A stretch of DNA of 5,602 bases from positions 2,408 to 8,009 of the forward strand of contig DFBW01000173.1 of the NCBI GenBank assembly GCA_002366775.1, in the 5' to 3' direction. A program made the translations under genes and the position numbers. How positions within the stretch are numbered: the stretch's first letter is position 1; the number at the start of each line of letters is the position of its first letter. This stretch comes from Roseovarius sp. UBA3070 (GTDB lineage Bacteria; Pseudomonadota; Alphaproteobacteria; Rhodobacterales; Rhodobacteraceae). This document shows, in pieces, positions 1-5,602 of this stretch. The notes under the pieces were generated by a model. That model saw nothing but the letters and a program-made list of their open reading frames with translations. It did no database searches and was not told the origin of the DNA.

Positions 1-1782
1 AACCGGCTGATCCCCAACGCGATGGAACCACGGGTTGCGGTGGGTGATTACAACCGCTCTACTGGCGACAGCACACTTTATACCACCAGCCAGAATCCGC
101 ATGTGATCCGGCTTTTGATGGGCGCGTTTGTACTGGGTATTCCTGAGCACAAGCTGCGCGTCGTGGCCCCGGATGTGGGGGGTGGATTTGGCTCAAAAAT
201 CTTCCACTATGCAGAAGAAGCGCTGTGCACCTTTGCTGCCAAAGCCCTGAACCGTCCGGTGAAATGGACCTGTTCGCGTTCTGAGGCCTTTATCAGTGAT
301 GCCCATGGCCGGGATCATGTGACCAAGATTGATCTGGCGCTGGACGCCGACAACAACTTTACTGCTGTTCGCACAGAAACCTATGCCAATATGGGTGCGT
401 ATCTCAGCACCTTTGCGCCTTCGGTGCCCACTTGGTTGCACGGTACGTTGATGGCCGGGAACTATAAAACCCCGTTGGTTTATGTGAACGTCAAGGCGGT
501 GTTTACCAACACTGTGCCCGTTGACGCCTATCGCGGGGCCGGACGGCCCGAGGCGACCTACCAGCTGGAACGTGTGATTGACAAAGCGGCAATCGAGCTG
601 GGTGTTGATCCCATTGCGCTCAGACGTCAGAATTTTATCACCGAGTTTCCTTATGCCACACCTGTGGCGGTGGAATATGACACCGGCGATTATGTTGCGA
701 CGATGGACAAGCTGGAAGAGATGGCAGACCTGTCGGGCTTTGAGGCGCGACTGGCCGAAAGTCAGGCCAAAGGCAAGCTGCGTGGCCTTGGGGTGAATTG
801 CTATATTGAGGCCTGCGGCATCGCTCCCAGCAACCTTGTGGGCCAACTTGGCGCACGCGCGGGGCTGTATGAAAGCGCCACGGTGCGGGTCAATGCCACA
901 GGTGGTCTGGTGGTCATGACCGGCAGCCACAGCCACGGGCAGGGGCATGAGACATCCTTTGCCCAGGTGGTGGCCGATATGATTGGCATTGATGAAAACA
1001 TGGTTGAAATCGTGCATGGCGACACCGCCAACACACCGATGGGCATGGGCACCTATGGCTCGCGTTCATTGGCCGTAGGTGGGTCTGCTATGGTGCGTGC
1101 GACCGAAAAAATCATCGCCAAGGCGCGCAAGATCGCTGCGCATCTGATGGAAGCCGCTGAGGCCGACATTGAGCTGAAGGATGGCCAGTTCTCGGTTGCG
1201 GGCACGGATAAATCCGTGGCCTGGGGCGATGTCACCCTGGCGGCCTATGTGCCGCATAATTACCCGCTTGAGGAAATCGAGCCGGGGCTGGAGGAAACCG
1301 CGTTTTATGATCCGGCCAACTTCACCTATCCGTCGGGGGCGTATGCCTGCGAAGTCGAGGTTGACCCGGACACCGGCAAGGTGACGATTGAGCGCTTTTC
1401 GGCGGCGGATGACTTTGGCAATATTGTCAATCCGATGATTGTCTCGGGGCAGGTCCATGGTGGGCTGGCGCAGGGCATCGGGCAGGCGTTGCTTGAGGGG
1501 TGTGGCTATGATGAAAACGGCCAGCTCTTGACCGGGTCATTCATGGATTATGCCATGCCACGCGCCAGTGATGTGCCATTCTACAGCGTGGATCATTCAT
1601 GCCAAACGCCATGTACCCATAACCCGCTAGGGGTGAAGGGCTGCGGTGAAGCGGGTGCCATTGGCTCGCCGCCATCGGTGGTCAATGCGGTGGTTGATGC
1701 GCTCAGGCGCGGCGGGCACGATGTGACACATGTTGATATGCCACTGTCGCCATCGCGCGTCTGGTCGGCAATGCAAGGGTAA
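1..1782 (+). CDS. coxL: Form II (BMS-type) carbon-monoxide-dehydrogenase-like molybdenum hydroxylase, large subunit (5' end outside window)
   Basis: This is the molybdopterin-binding catalytic subunit of a xanthine-oxidase-family hydroxylase. The reading frame is open from base 1 ([11 protein letters not shown]...) to TAA at 1780-1782, giving 593 visible residues. The family is usually near 780 residues, so roughly 190 N-terminal residues lie upstream; the ATG at 22 is internal (the Met of the conserved PNAMEPR string), not the start. Visible landmarks in fragment numbering are DVGGGFGSK at 58-66, the active-site loop AYRGAGR at 176-182 (bases 526-546), the molybdopterin-contact motif [11 protein letters not shown] at 308-318, GTYGSRS at 350-356, and GVKGCGEAG with the presumed catalytic Glu at 550 (codon 1648-1650). 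AYRGAGR is the form II signature; form I true CO dehydrogenases carry AYXCSFR with a copper-ligating Cys, which is absent here. The substrate is therefore uncertain: slow CO oxidation has been reported for form II enzymes, but other aldehyde or heterocycle substrates are possible. It is co-transcribed with the medium subunit 13 bases downstream. Family certain; physiological substrate not. Confidence 0.93.
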   Translation, partial: NRLIPNAMEPRVAVGDYNRSTGDSTLYTTSQNPHVIRLLMGAFVLGIPEHKLRVVAPDVGGGFGSKIFHYAEEALCTFAAKALNRPVKWTCSRSEAFISDAHGRDHVTKIDLALDADNNFTAVRTETYANMGAYLSTFAPSVPTWLHGTLMAGNYKTPLVYVNVKAVFTNTVPVDAYRGAGRPEATYQLERVIDKAAIELGVDPIALRRQNFITEFPYATPVAVEYDTGDYVATMDKLEEMADLSGFEARLAESQAKGKLRGLGVNCYIEACGIAPSNLVGQLGARAGLYESATVRVNATGGLVVMTGSHSHGQGHETSFAQVVADMIGIDENMVEIVHGDTANTPMGMGTYGSRSLAVGGSAMVRATEKIIAKARKIAAHLMEAAEADIELKDGQFSVAGTDKSVAWGDVTLAAYVPHNYPLEEIEPGLEETAFYDPANFTYPSGAYACEVEVDPDTGKVTIERFSAADDFGNIVNPMIVSGQVHGGLAQGIGQALLEGCGYDENGQLLTGSFMDYAMPRASDVPFYSVDHSCQTPCTHNPLGVKGCGEAGAIGSPPSVVNAVVDALRRGGHDVTHVDMPLSPSRVWSAMQG

Positions 1783-1795
1783 GGGAGACAAGACA

Positions 1796-2584
1796 ATGTA
1801 TACATTTGATATCGAACGCCCAAGCACTGTTGGTGATGCGGTGAAACTGCTGAGCGATAGCACGGAAAGCCAACCACTGGGGGGCGGGCAAACGCTGATT
1901 CCGACGTTGAAACAACGCCTTGCCATGCCTGACCGGCTGGTGTCCCTGGGGGGGATCACTGAAATTCAGGGCATTTCCCAGGATGATGGCGGGGCCTTGT
2001 GTATCGGCGGGGGCGTGACCCATGCCGATGTGGCCGCAGGCGCGGGGGCTTATGCGGCCCTTGCGGGGCTTGCGGGCAAAATCGGGGATCCAGCGGTGCG
2101 CAATCGCGGCACTATCGGAGGGTCACTGGCCAACAATGACCCCTCGGCGTGCTATCCGTCGGCGGTGCTGGCCTCGGGGGCGACTGTTGTAACCAACACG
2201 CGTGAAATCGCGGCTGATGATTTCTTTGACGGGTTGTTCACAACAGCCCTGGAGGAAGGCGAGATCATCACCGAGGTGAGGTTCGCGGTGCCGCAAAAAG
2301 CTGCTTATATGAAGTTTGAACAACCTGCCTCGCGCTTTGCTTTGGTTGGTGTGTTTGTGGCCAAATACGCCGATGGCGTGCGTGTGGCGGTGACGGGTGC
2401 GTCTGAGGGCGGCGTGTTTCGCTGGGCCGAGGCCGAGGCGGCACTGAGCACCAATTTCGCGGCATCGGCACTGGATGGGCTGAGCCTGGATGGATCTGGT
2501 ATGATCTCAGACCTGCACGGGTCTGGCGATTATCGTGCACATCTGGTGGCGGTGATGACACGCCGTGCGGTGGAGGCCGCCTGA
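1796..2584 (+). CDS. coxM: CO-dehydrogenase-like molybdenum hydroxylase, FAD-binding medium subunit
   Basis: A 262-residue flavoprotein subunit that would pass electrons from the Mo and 2Fe-2S centres to FAD and on to an acceptor. The start is ATG 1796, preceded by GGGAG at 1783-1787 with 8-base spacing; the frame is open further upstream (ATG 1730), but that would overlap the large-subunit gene and precede the family's usual N-terminus (MYTFDIERPSTVGDAV). Two FAD-pyrophosphate motifs are visible: GGGQTLIP at residues 29-36 and TIGGSLANNDPSACYP at 106-121. The C-terminal flavoprotein domain includes KFEQPASRFALVG at 173-185 and ends in YRAHLVAVMTRRAVEAA. Length is normal and no key motif is missing. 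It lies directly after the large subunit in the same operon; the L-M order fits the S-L-M arrangement usual for form II clusters, whereas form I clusters are usually M-S-L. The 2Fe-2S small subunit is not in the window. No Cox accessory gene follows; a terminator begins 24 bases past the stop. Confidence 0.93.
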   Translation: MYTFDIERPSTVGDAVKLLSDSTESQPLGGGQTLIPTLKQRLAMPDRLVSLGGITEIQGISQDDGGALCIGGGVTHADVAAGAGAYAALAGLAGKIGDPAVRNRGTIGGSLANNDPSACYPSAVLASGATVVTNTREIAADDFFDGLFTTALEEGEIITEVRFAVPQKAAYMKFEQPASRFALVGVFVAKYADGVRVAVTGASEGGVFRWAEAEAALSTNFAASALDGLSLDGSGMISDLHGSGDYRAHLVAVMTRRAVEAA

Positions 2585-2607
2585 ACCGGGCTGATAGCGA
2601 CACTTTG

Positions 2608-2644
2608 AAAAGCGCGCGACCTCAGGCGGGGCCGCGCGCTTTTT
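2608..2644 (+). terminator. Intrinsic terminator of the cox-like operon
   Basis: A perfect 11-bp stem (AAAAGCGCGCG at 2608-2618 pairing with CGCGCGCTTTT at 2633-2643) encloses a 14-base loop and ends in TTTTT at 2640-2644. It begins 24 bases after the medium-subunit stop. The A-run at its 5' side would serve as a U-tract on the other strand, so it could also stop leftward transcripts that pass 2815. Confidence 0.9.
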
Positions 2645-2656
2645 GTTGGAACCGCA

Positions 2657-2675
2657 GCCTCCGGCGGGGATATTT
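2657..2675. repeat. Recurrent Rhodobacteraceae-style intergenic string
   Basis: GCCTCCGGCGGGGATATTT lies just after the terminator. From memory, close variants (CCTCCGGCGGGgATATTT or ...GAGTATTT, often followed by an AAGAAGATG-like tail) occur at many intergenic sites near gene 3' ends in Roseobacter-group genomes. Only one copy is in this window, so repetitiveness cannot be shown from the sequence. A similar tail, GGCAAGAAGATGGGAGG, appears at 2791-2807, after the palindromic element. Function unknown to me. Confidence 0.4.
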
Positions 2676-2790
2676 TAAAGCGTATCGCCTTTAACCTGAG
2701 GCAGGCACATGGCGATGCGCGCCGCGACATATGAATGTTGCGGGCGTTTCGGGCAAAACCTCTGATGCGGGTTTTACGCGAAACGCTTTA
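2676..2790. repeat. 115-base imperfect palindromic intergenic element (MITE- or BIME-like)
   Basis: The outer 21 bases at each end are inverted copies with 17 of 21 matches: the left end begins TAAAGCGTATCG at 2676 and the right end, read on the minus strand from 2790, begins TAAAGCGTTTCG. Inside, three hairpins can form. The first is 2680-2689 with 2711-2720 (10 bp, one G-T wobble), with an inner CCTG/CAGG stem at 2695-2705. The central one is 2718-2730 with 2735-2746 (12 pairs, one bulged G, loop ATGA). The third is 2744-2760 with 2770-2786 (15 of 17 paired, 9-base loop). Because the central hairpin lies at the middle of the inverted ends, the whole element approximates one large palindrome. 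It has no plausible coding frame: the ATG at 2731 opens a frame antisense to the neighbouring dehydrogenase. It could be a non-autonomous mobile element, a repeated extragenic palindrome, or a terminator or mRNA-stability structure for the convergent genes. Confidence 0.65.
2744..2786. repeat. Strong hairpin within the palindromic element
   Basis: Arms 2744-2760 and 2770-2786 pair at 15 of 17 positions (mismatches 2752/2778 and 2754/2776) around a 9-base loop. It lies 29 bases downstream of the minus-strand dehydrogenase stop and could form the 3' end of that transcript. Read on the minus strand it is followed by CCGCAACA and lacks a U-tract, so a classical intrinsic terminator is doubtful; blocking of 3' exonuclease or Rho-linked termination would fit better. 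Confidence 0.6.
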
Positions 2791-2814
2791 GGCAAGAAGA
2801 TGGGAGGAGGGCGC

Positions 2815-3687
2815 TCAGCCCATTTTACGCAGGCGTTTGAACAGGCTGGATGTATCCCAGCGCCCGCCGCCCATTTTTTGCACGTCCTTATAAAACTGAT
2901 CAACCAGAGCAGTGACGGGCAGGGAGGCGCCGTTTTCATTTGCGGTGGACAGGCAAATGCCAAGGTCTTTGCGCATCCAGTCAGTGGCAAAGCCGTGTTC
3001 GAACTGGTCGTCAATCATGGTTTCATAGCGGTTGGACATCTGCCAGCTGCCGGCCGCGCCCTGGCTGATCACCTCAACCACCGAGCGGCCATCAAGCCCG
3101 GCTTTTTCAGCAAAATGAAGTGCTTCGGACAGGCCTTGAACCAGGCCGGCAATGGCGATCTGGTTGCACATTTTGGTGAGCTGGCCTGCGCCGCTTTCAC
3201 CAATACGGCGGCACATTTTGGCGTAGATGTTCATCACAGGTTCAGCGGCGTCATAGGCCGCTTGATCACCGCCACACATTATGCCGAGCTGGGCATTTTG
3301 GGCCCCCGCCTGACCGCCCGAGATGGGTGCGTCGACAAAATTCAGACCAGAGTCCTTGGCAGCGGCATAAAGCTCGCGGGTGACTTTTTCGGATACAGTT
3401 GTGTGATCCACGAAGGTGGCCCCGGTGGCCATCCCGGCAAATGCGCCGTTGTCGCCAAGGCATACGCTGCGCAAATCGTCGTCATTGCCAACGCAGGCCA
3501 TAACAAAATCAGCGCCGGTTGCGGCGGCGCGCGGGGTGTCAGCGTGGGTGCCGCCGTATTCGCTTGCCCAAGCTGCGGCTTTGCTTGATGTGCGGTTGTA
3601 AACACAGACGGAATGACCCGCCGCCTGTAAATGCCCGGCCATTGGATAGCCCATTACGCCCAAGCCCAGAAATGCCAGTTTTGCCAT
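2815..3687 (-). CDS. NAD(P)-dependent beta-hydroxyacid dehydrogenase (3-hydroxyisobutyrate dehydrogenase / tartronate semialdehyde reductase family)
   Basis: A 290-residue cytoplasmic oxidoreductase expected to interconvert a beta-hydroxyacid and its semialdehyde. The start at 3687 (MAKLAFLGLGVMG) matches the family's usual N-terminus and has AAGGAAG six bases upstream; an in-frame ATG at 3705 would add MARKIP and has a weaker AAGG-type site, so it remains an alternative. Motifs: Rossmann GLGVMG at 8-13, NRT at 31-33 after the second beta strand, substrate-binding DAPISGG at 119-125, catalytic Lys172 in GAGQLTKMCNQ (166-176), GAAGSWQM at 210-217 and KDL at 240-242. Length is typical and all catalytic positions are present. 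NRT in place of an acidic residue suggests NADP(H) preference, as in plant glyoxylate reductases (inference). Substrate choice among 3-hydroxyisobutyrate, tartronate semialdehyde, succinic semialdehyde and others cannot be decided by eye, so no symbol is given. It converges with the cox-like operon and diverges from the acylase gene; no metabolic partner is visible. Confidence 0.92.
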   Translation of the reverse strand: MAKLAFLGLGVMGYPMAGHLQAAGHSVCVYNRTSSKAAAWASEYGGTHADTPRAAATGADFVMACVGNDDDLRSVCLGDNGAFAGMATGATFVDHTTVSEKVTRELYAAAKDSGLNFVDAPISGGQAGAQNAQLGIMCGGDQAAYDAAEPVMNIYAKMCRRIGESGAGQLTKMCNQIAIAGLVQGLSEALHFAEKAGLDGRSVVEVISQGAAGSWQMSNRYETMIDDQFEHGFATDWMRKDLGICLSTANENGASLPVTALVDQFYKDVQKMGGGRWDTSSLFKRLRKMG

Positions 3688-3693
3688 CGGTAT

Positions 3694-3700
3694 CTTCCTT
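3694..3700 (-). promoter_or_regulatory. Ribosome binding site selecting the dehydrogenase start
   Basis: AAGGAAG on the minus strand lies six bases before the ATG at 3687-3685. It lies inside the extra codons that the upstream ATG (3705) would add, and supports the shorter, family-consistent start. Confidence 0.6.
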
Positions 3701-3753
3701 GCCATTGTCTCGCCTTGGATTTCTGACTATCCCCGTTCAATGATGCAAGGGAA

Positions 3754-3759
3754 AAGGGG
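3754..3759 (+). promoter_or_regulatory. Ribosome binding site selecting the acylase start
   Basis: AAGGGG lies ten bases before ATG 3770. The in-frame ATGs at 3740 and 3743 have no purine-rich site upstream, and ATG 3776 is too far from this one, so 3770 is preferred. Confidence 0.5.
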
Positions 3760-3769
3760 CGCGGGCCTG

Positions 3770-5602
3770 ATGACAATGTTGTTTCGTTGGCTGATCAGGA
3801 TAGCGGGCGCGATGGTGCTGCTGGCTGTGGCGGCTGTGCTGGTGGGGTATTTCCTGTTGTCACGCTCCTTGCCCGATTATTCCAAAACTTTGGGCGTGAC
3901 CGGGATCACCGCCCCGGTTGAGATCATTCGCAATAATTCCAACGTGCCGCATATTTTTGGCAAGGCGGATGCAGATGTGTTTTTTGGCCTTGGGTATGTG
4001 CATGCCCAGGACCGGCTGTGGCAGATGACGATGCTGCGCCGTACTGTGCAGGGGCGGCTATCTGAGGTGTTTGGGCCAAGGACCATCGAGATCGACAAGG
4101 TGCTGCGCCGGTTTGATCTTTATGGTTTGGCGCGCCAGTCGGTTGAGGTGCAGGATGCGCGCACGCTTGCCGCGCTGGAGGCGTATTCTGCGGGTGTGAA
4201 TGCCCGTCTGGGCGAAATCAACCAAGAGGCTCTGGGGCGTGGTGCGCCTGAGATGTTCTTGTTTGATGTGCCAATCGCGCCTTGGCAACCTGCAGATTCC
4301 ATTGCAATTATCAAGTTGATGGGGGTGCAGCTGTCATCACATCTCCAAAATGAGGTGCTGCGTGCCCGCACGACACTGGCGGTGCCTGATGCGGCACGAT
4401 TGGCGGATATTCTGCCCGATGCACCGGGCAGCGGAATTGCCGCCCTGGCAGATTATGCCAGCTTGTTTCCGGGCCAACCTATGGGGCGGCAGGTGGCGCA
4501 GGCGGAGCCATCGGGCAAACCGCTGTCACCTTTCAAAGACCGCGCCTTTGCCGGGGCGTCAAATGCCTGGGCTGCGGCACCTGCTCGGTCTGCCTCTGGT
4601 GGGACGCTTTTGGCCAATGATCCACATCTGGGCCTTTCTGCACCTGCGATCTGGTATTTGGCGCGCATGGAATTGCAAACAGGTGGTGTGATTGGTGGTA
4701 CAATCCCGGGCGTGCCTGCGGTGATGACAGGGCGGTCGAGCTCACTTGGGTGGGGGATCACCTCGTCTTATCTGGATGATCAGGATGTGTTCATGGAAGA
4801 GTTGAACAGCCAGAACACCGAGCAGTACCGGACGCCTGATGGGTACAAGGAATTTGTCACCCGCAAGTCGATCATCGAAATAAAAGACCAGAACCCGGTC
4901 ACACTGACGCTGAGATGGTCAGACAATGGCCCAATCCTGCCCGGATCACATTATGATTTGTCCAAGGTGACGCCTGCGGGCCATGTGGCCGCGCTCAGCT
5001 GGACGGTGTTGACGCCCAAAGACACAACGATGACCTCGGCTGTTTCGCTGATGTATGCCAGCACTGTTGAAGAGGCATTGGAGAGCGGGCGATATTACAT
5101 CGGGCCGTCCCAAAACCTGACTGTGGTGGATCAAGAAAAGATTGCCATGAAAACCATCGGGGCGATGCCACGCCGAGATGCCGCGCACCAAAGCCAGGGG
5201 CGGATGCCCAGCCCCGGTTGGCGCAAGGAAAACCGCTGGCAGGGGCTGAGCGCCTATTCGGCGAACCCTGAGTTTGTGGCGCCTGTGGGCGGGCTGTTGG
5301 GCAATACCAACAACAAGACAGTGGATCGCCCATTTCCGTTGCATGTCAGTTACTTATGGGGTGATACGCAGCGGGTGAACCGTTGGAAACGGCTGATGCA
5401 GATCCGGCAGGTGCACACCCGTGACAGCTTCATCGAAGCGCAATTGGACACGGTCAGCTTTACTGCGCGTTCCTTGTTGCCACTGATCGGCGCTGAGTTG
5501 TGGTTTACCGGTGAAACCGCGCCCGAGGGCACCCCGGAGCGGCTGCGTCAGCGTGCCTTGGAGCTGTTGTCGGAATGGAATGGCGAGATGAACGAGCATC
5601 TG
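3770..5602 (+). CDS. Penicillin acylase family (S45) Ntn hydrolase, membrane-anchored precursor (3' end outside window)
   Basis: The frame is open to the last base, giving 611 residues of a family usually near 800. Such proteins are exported, cut themselves into alpha and beta chains, and hydrolyse amide bonds with the new N-terminal Ser of the beta chain. Residues 1-5 are followed by a positively charged stretch and a hydrophobic segment at about 11-30 (AGAMVLLAVAAVLVGYFLL) with no clear signal-peptidase site, suggesting an uncleaved anchor facing the periplasm. The alpha chain shows NVPHIF and FGLGYVHAQDRLWQM, then RRTVQGRLSEVFG. The presumed nucleophile is Ser264 in FAGASNAW (codon 4559-4561), followed by LANDPHL at 281-287, PGVPAVMTGR at 313-322, DDQD at 336-339 (aligning by eye with calcium ligands of E. 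coli penicillin G acylase) and GNTNNK, whose Asn514/515 fit the oxyanion-hole Asn. Substrate unknown: acyl-homoserine lactones, beta-lactams and other N-acyl compounds are all possible. In-frame alternative starts are 3740, 3743 and 3776. It diverges from the dehydrogenase gene. Confidence 0.92.
   Translation, partial: MTMLFRWLIRIAGAMVLLAVAAVLVGYFLLSRSLPDYSKTLGVTGITAPVEIIRNNSNVPHIFGKADADVFFGLGYVHAQDRLWQMTMLRRTVQGRLSEVFGPRTIEIDKVLRRFDLYGLARQSVEVQDARTLAALEAYSAGVNARLGEINQEALGRGAPEMFLFDVPIAPWQPADSIAIIKLMGVQLSSHLQNEVLRARTTLAVPDAARLADILPDAPGSGIAALADYASLFPGQPMGRQVAQAEPSGKPLSPFKDRAFAGASNAWAAAPARSASGGTLLANDPHLGLSAPAIWYLARMELQTGGVIGGTIPGVPAVMTGRSSSLGWGITSSYLDDQDVFMEELNSQNTEQYRTPDGYKEFVTRKSIIEIKDQNPVTLTLRWSDNGPILPGSHYDLSKVTPAGHVAALSWTVLTPKDTTMTSAVSLMYASTVEEALESGRYYIGPSQNLTVVDQEKIAMKTIGAMPRRDAAHQSQGRMPSPGWRKENRWQGLSAYSANPEFVAPVGGLLGNTNNKTVDRPFPLHVSYLWGDTQRVNRWKRLMQIRQVHTRDSFIEAQLDTVSFTARSLLPLIGAELWFTGETAPEGTPERLRQRALELLSEWNGEMNEHL

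Larger units (their letters stand above)
3688..3769. promoter_or_regulatory. Divergent intergenic region between dehydrogenase and acylase genes
   Basis: These 82 bases separate two divergently transcribed genes and must hold signals for both unless the acylase starts further upstream. No convincing -35/-10 pair is visible: the best plus-strand candidate, TTGGAT at 3715-3720 with AATGAT at 3739-3744 (18-base spacing), is weak and sits close to the start, and minus-strand candidates such as TTGCAT about 17 bases from CAGAAA are no better. No clear operator palindrome was found. Confidence 0.4.

Noticed and set aside
22..24. ATG at 22 as the start of the large subunit
   Set aside because: The frame is open to base 1 and the residues before it (NRLIPNA) belong to the conserved core of the family, so this Met is internal.
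193..1017. Minus-strand open frame (274 codons) inside the large-subunit gene
   Set aside because: It is antisense to conserved catalytic motifs and encodes a His/Gly/Arg-rich protein with no recognisable domain; it is a shadow frame.
2809..2821. GGGC/GCCC hairpin overlapping the dehydrogenase stop codon
   Set aside because: A four-base-pair stem with no U-tract; expected by chance in GC-rich sequence.
2731..3588. Long plus-strand open frame (285 codons) opposite the dehydrogenase
   Set aside because: It is antisense to a complete gene with all family motifs, its protein matches no family I recognise, and it has no ribosome binding site. GC-rich codon use on the real strand readily leaves such frames open.
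3740..3745. Tandem ATGs as the acylase start
   Set aside because: They are in frame but lack an upstream ribosome binding site, and would add a charged tail before the usual anchor sequence. They are kept only as alternatives to 3770.
4453..5344. Several minus-strand open frames opposite the acylase gene
   Set aside because: All are antisense to a continuous frame carrying S45 motifs (Ser264, LANDPHL, GNTNNK) and show no domain or start signal of their own.

Overview
The window looks like chromosomal DNA from an alphaproteobacterium, most likely a marine Rhodobacteraceae (Roseobacter-group) species. The reasons are moderately high GC with GC-rich third positions, a form II (BMS-type) CO-dehydrogenase-like large/medium subunit pair in L-M order, and an intergenic string (GCCTCCGGCGGGGATATTT) that I recall as recurrent in Rhodobacteraceae genomes. 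The taxonomic call is an inference from style and remembered motifs; no search was run.

Layout. Positions 1-1782 (+) hold the C-terminal three quarters of a molybdenum hydroxylase large subunit (coxL-like, AYRGAGR active-site loop). After a 13-base gap follows the complete FAD-binding medium subunit (coxM-like, 1796-2584, +). The 2Fe-2S small subunit is not in the window and would be expected upstream. A strong intrinsic terminator (2608-2644) closes this operon. The convergent intergenic space (2585-2814) also contains a 115-base imperfect palindrome (2676-2790) made of three nested or tandem hairpins with 21-base inverted ends. It looks like a small non-coding palindromic or MITE-like element. 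On the minus strand, 3687-2815 encodes a complete beta-hydroxyacid dehydrogenase (3-hydroxyisobutyrate dehydrogenase / tartronate semialdehyde reductase family). Divergent from it, starting at about 3770 (+) and running off the end of the window, is a membrane-anchored penicillin-acylase-family (S45) Ntn hydrolase.

How the genes relate. The two cox-like genes form one transcription unit making subunits of one Mo/FAD/Fe-S oxidoreductase that probably acts in the cytoplasm. The dehydrogenase and the acylase are separate units divided by a short divergent promoter region, and nothing ties them to the hydroxylase or to each other. No tRNA, rRNA, CRISPR array or intact insertion sequence was seen. 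The gene content is ordinary for this group; the least explained feature is the palindromic intergenic element.
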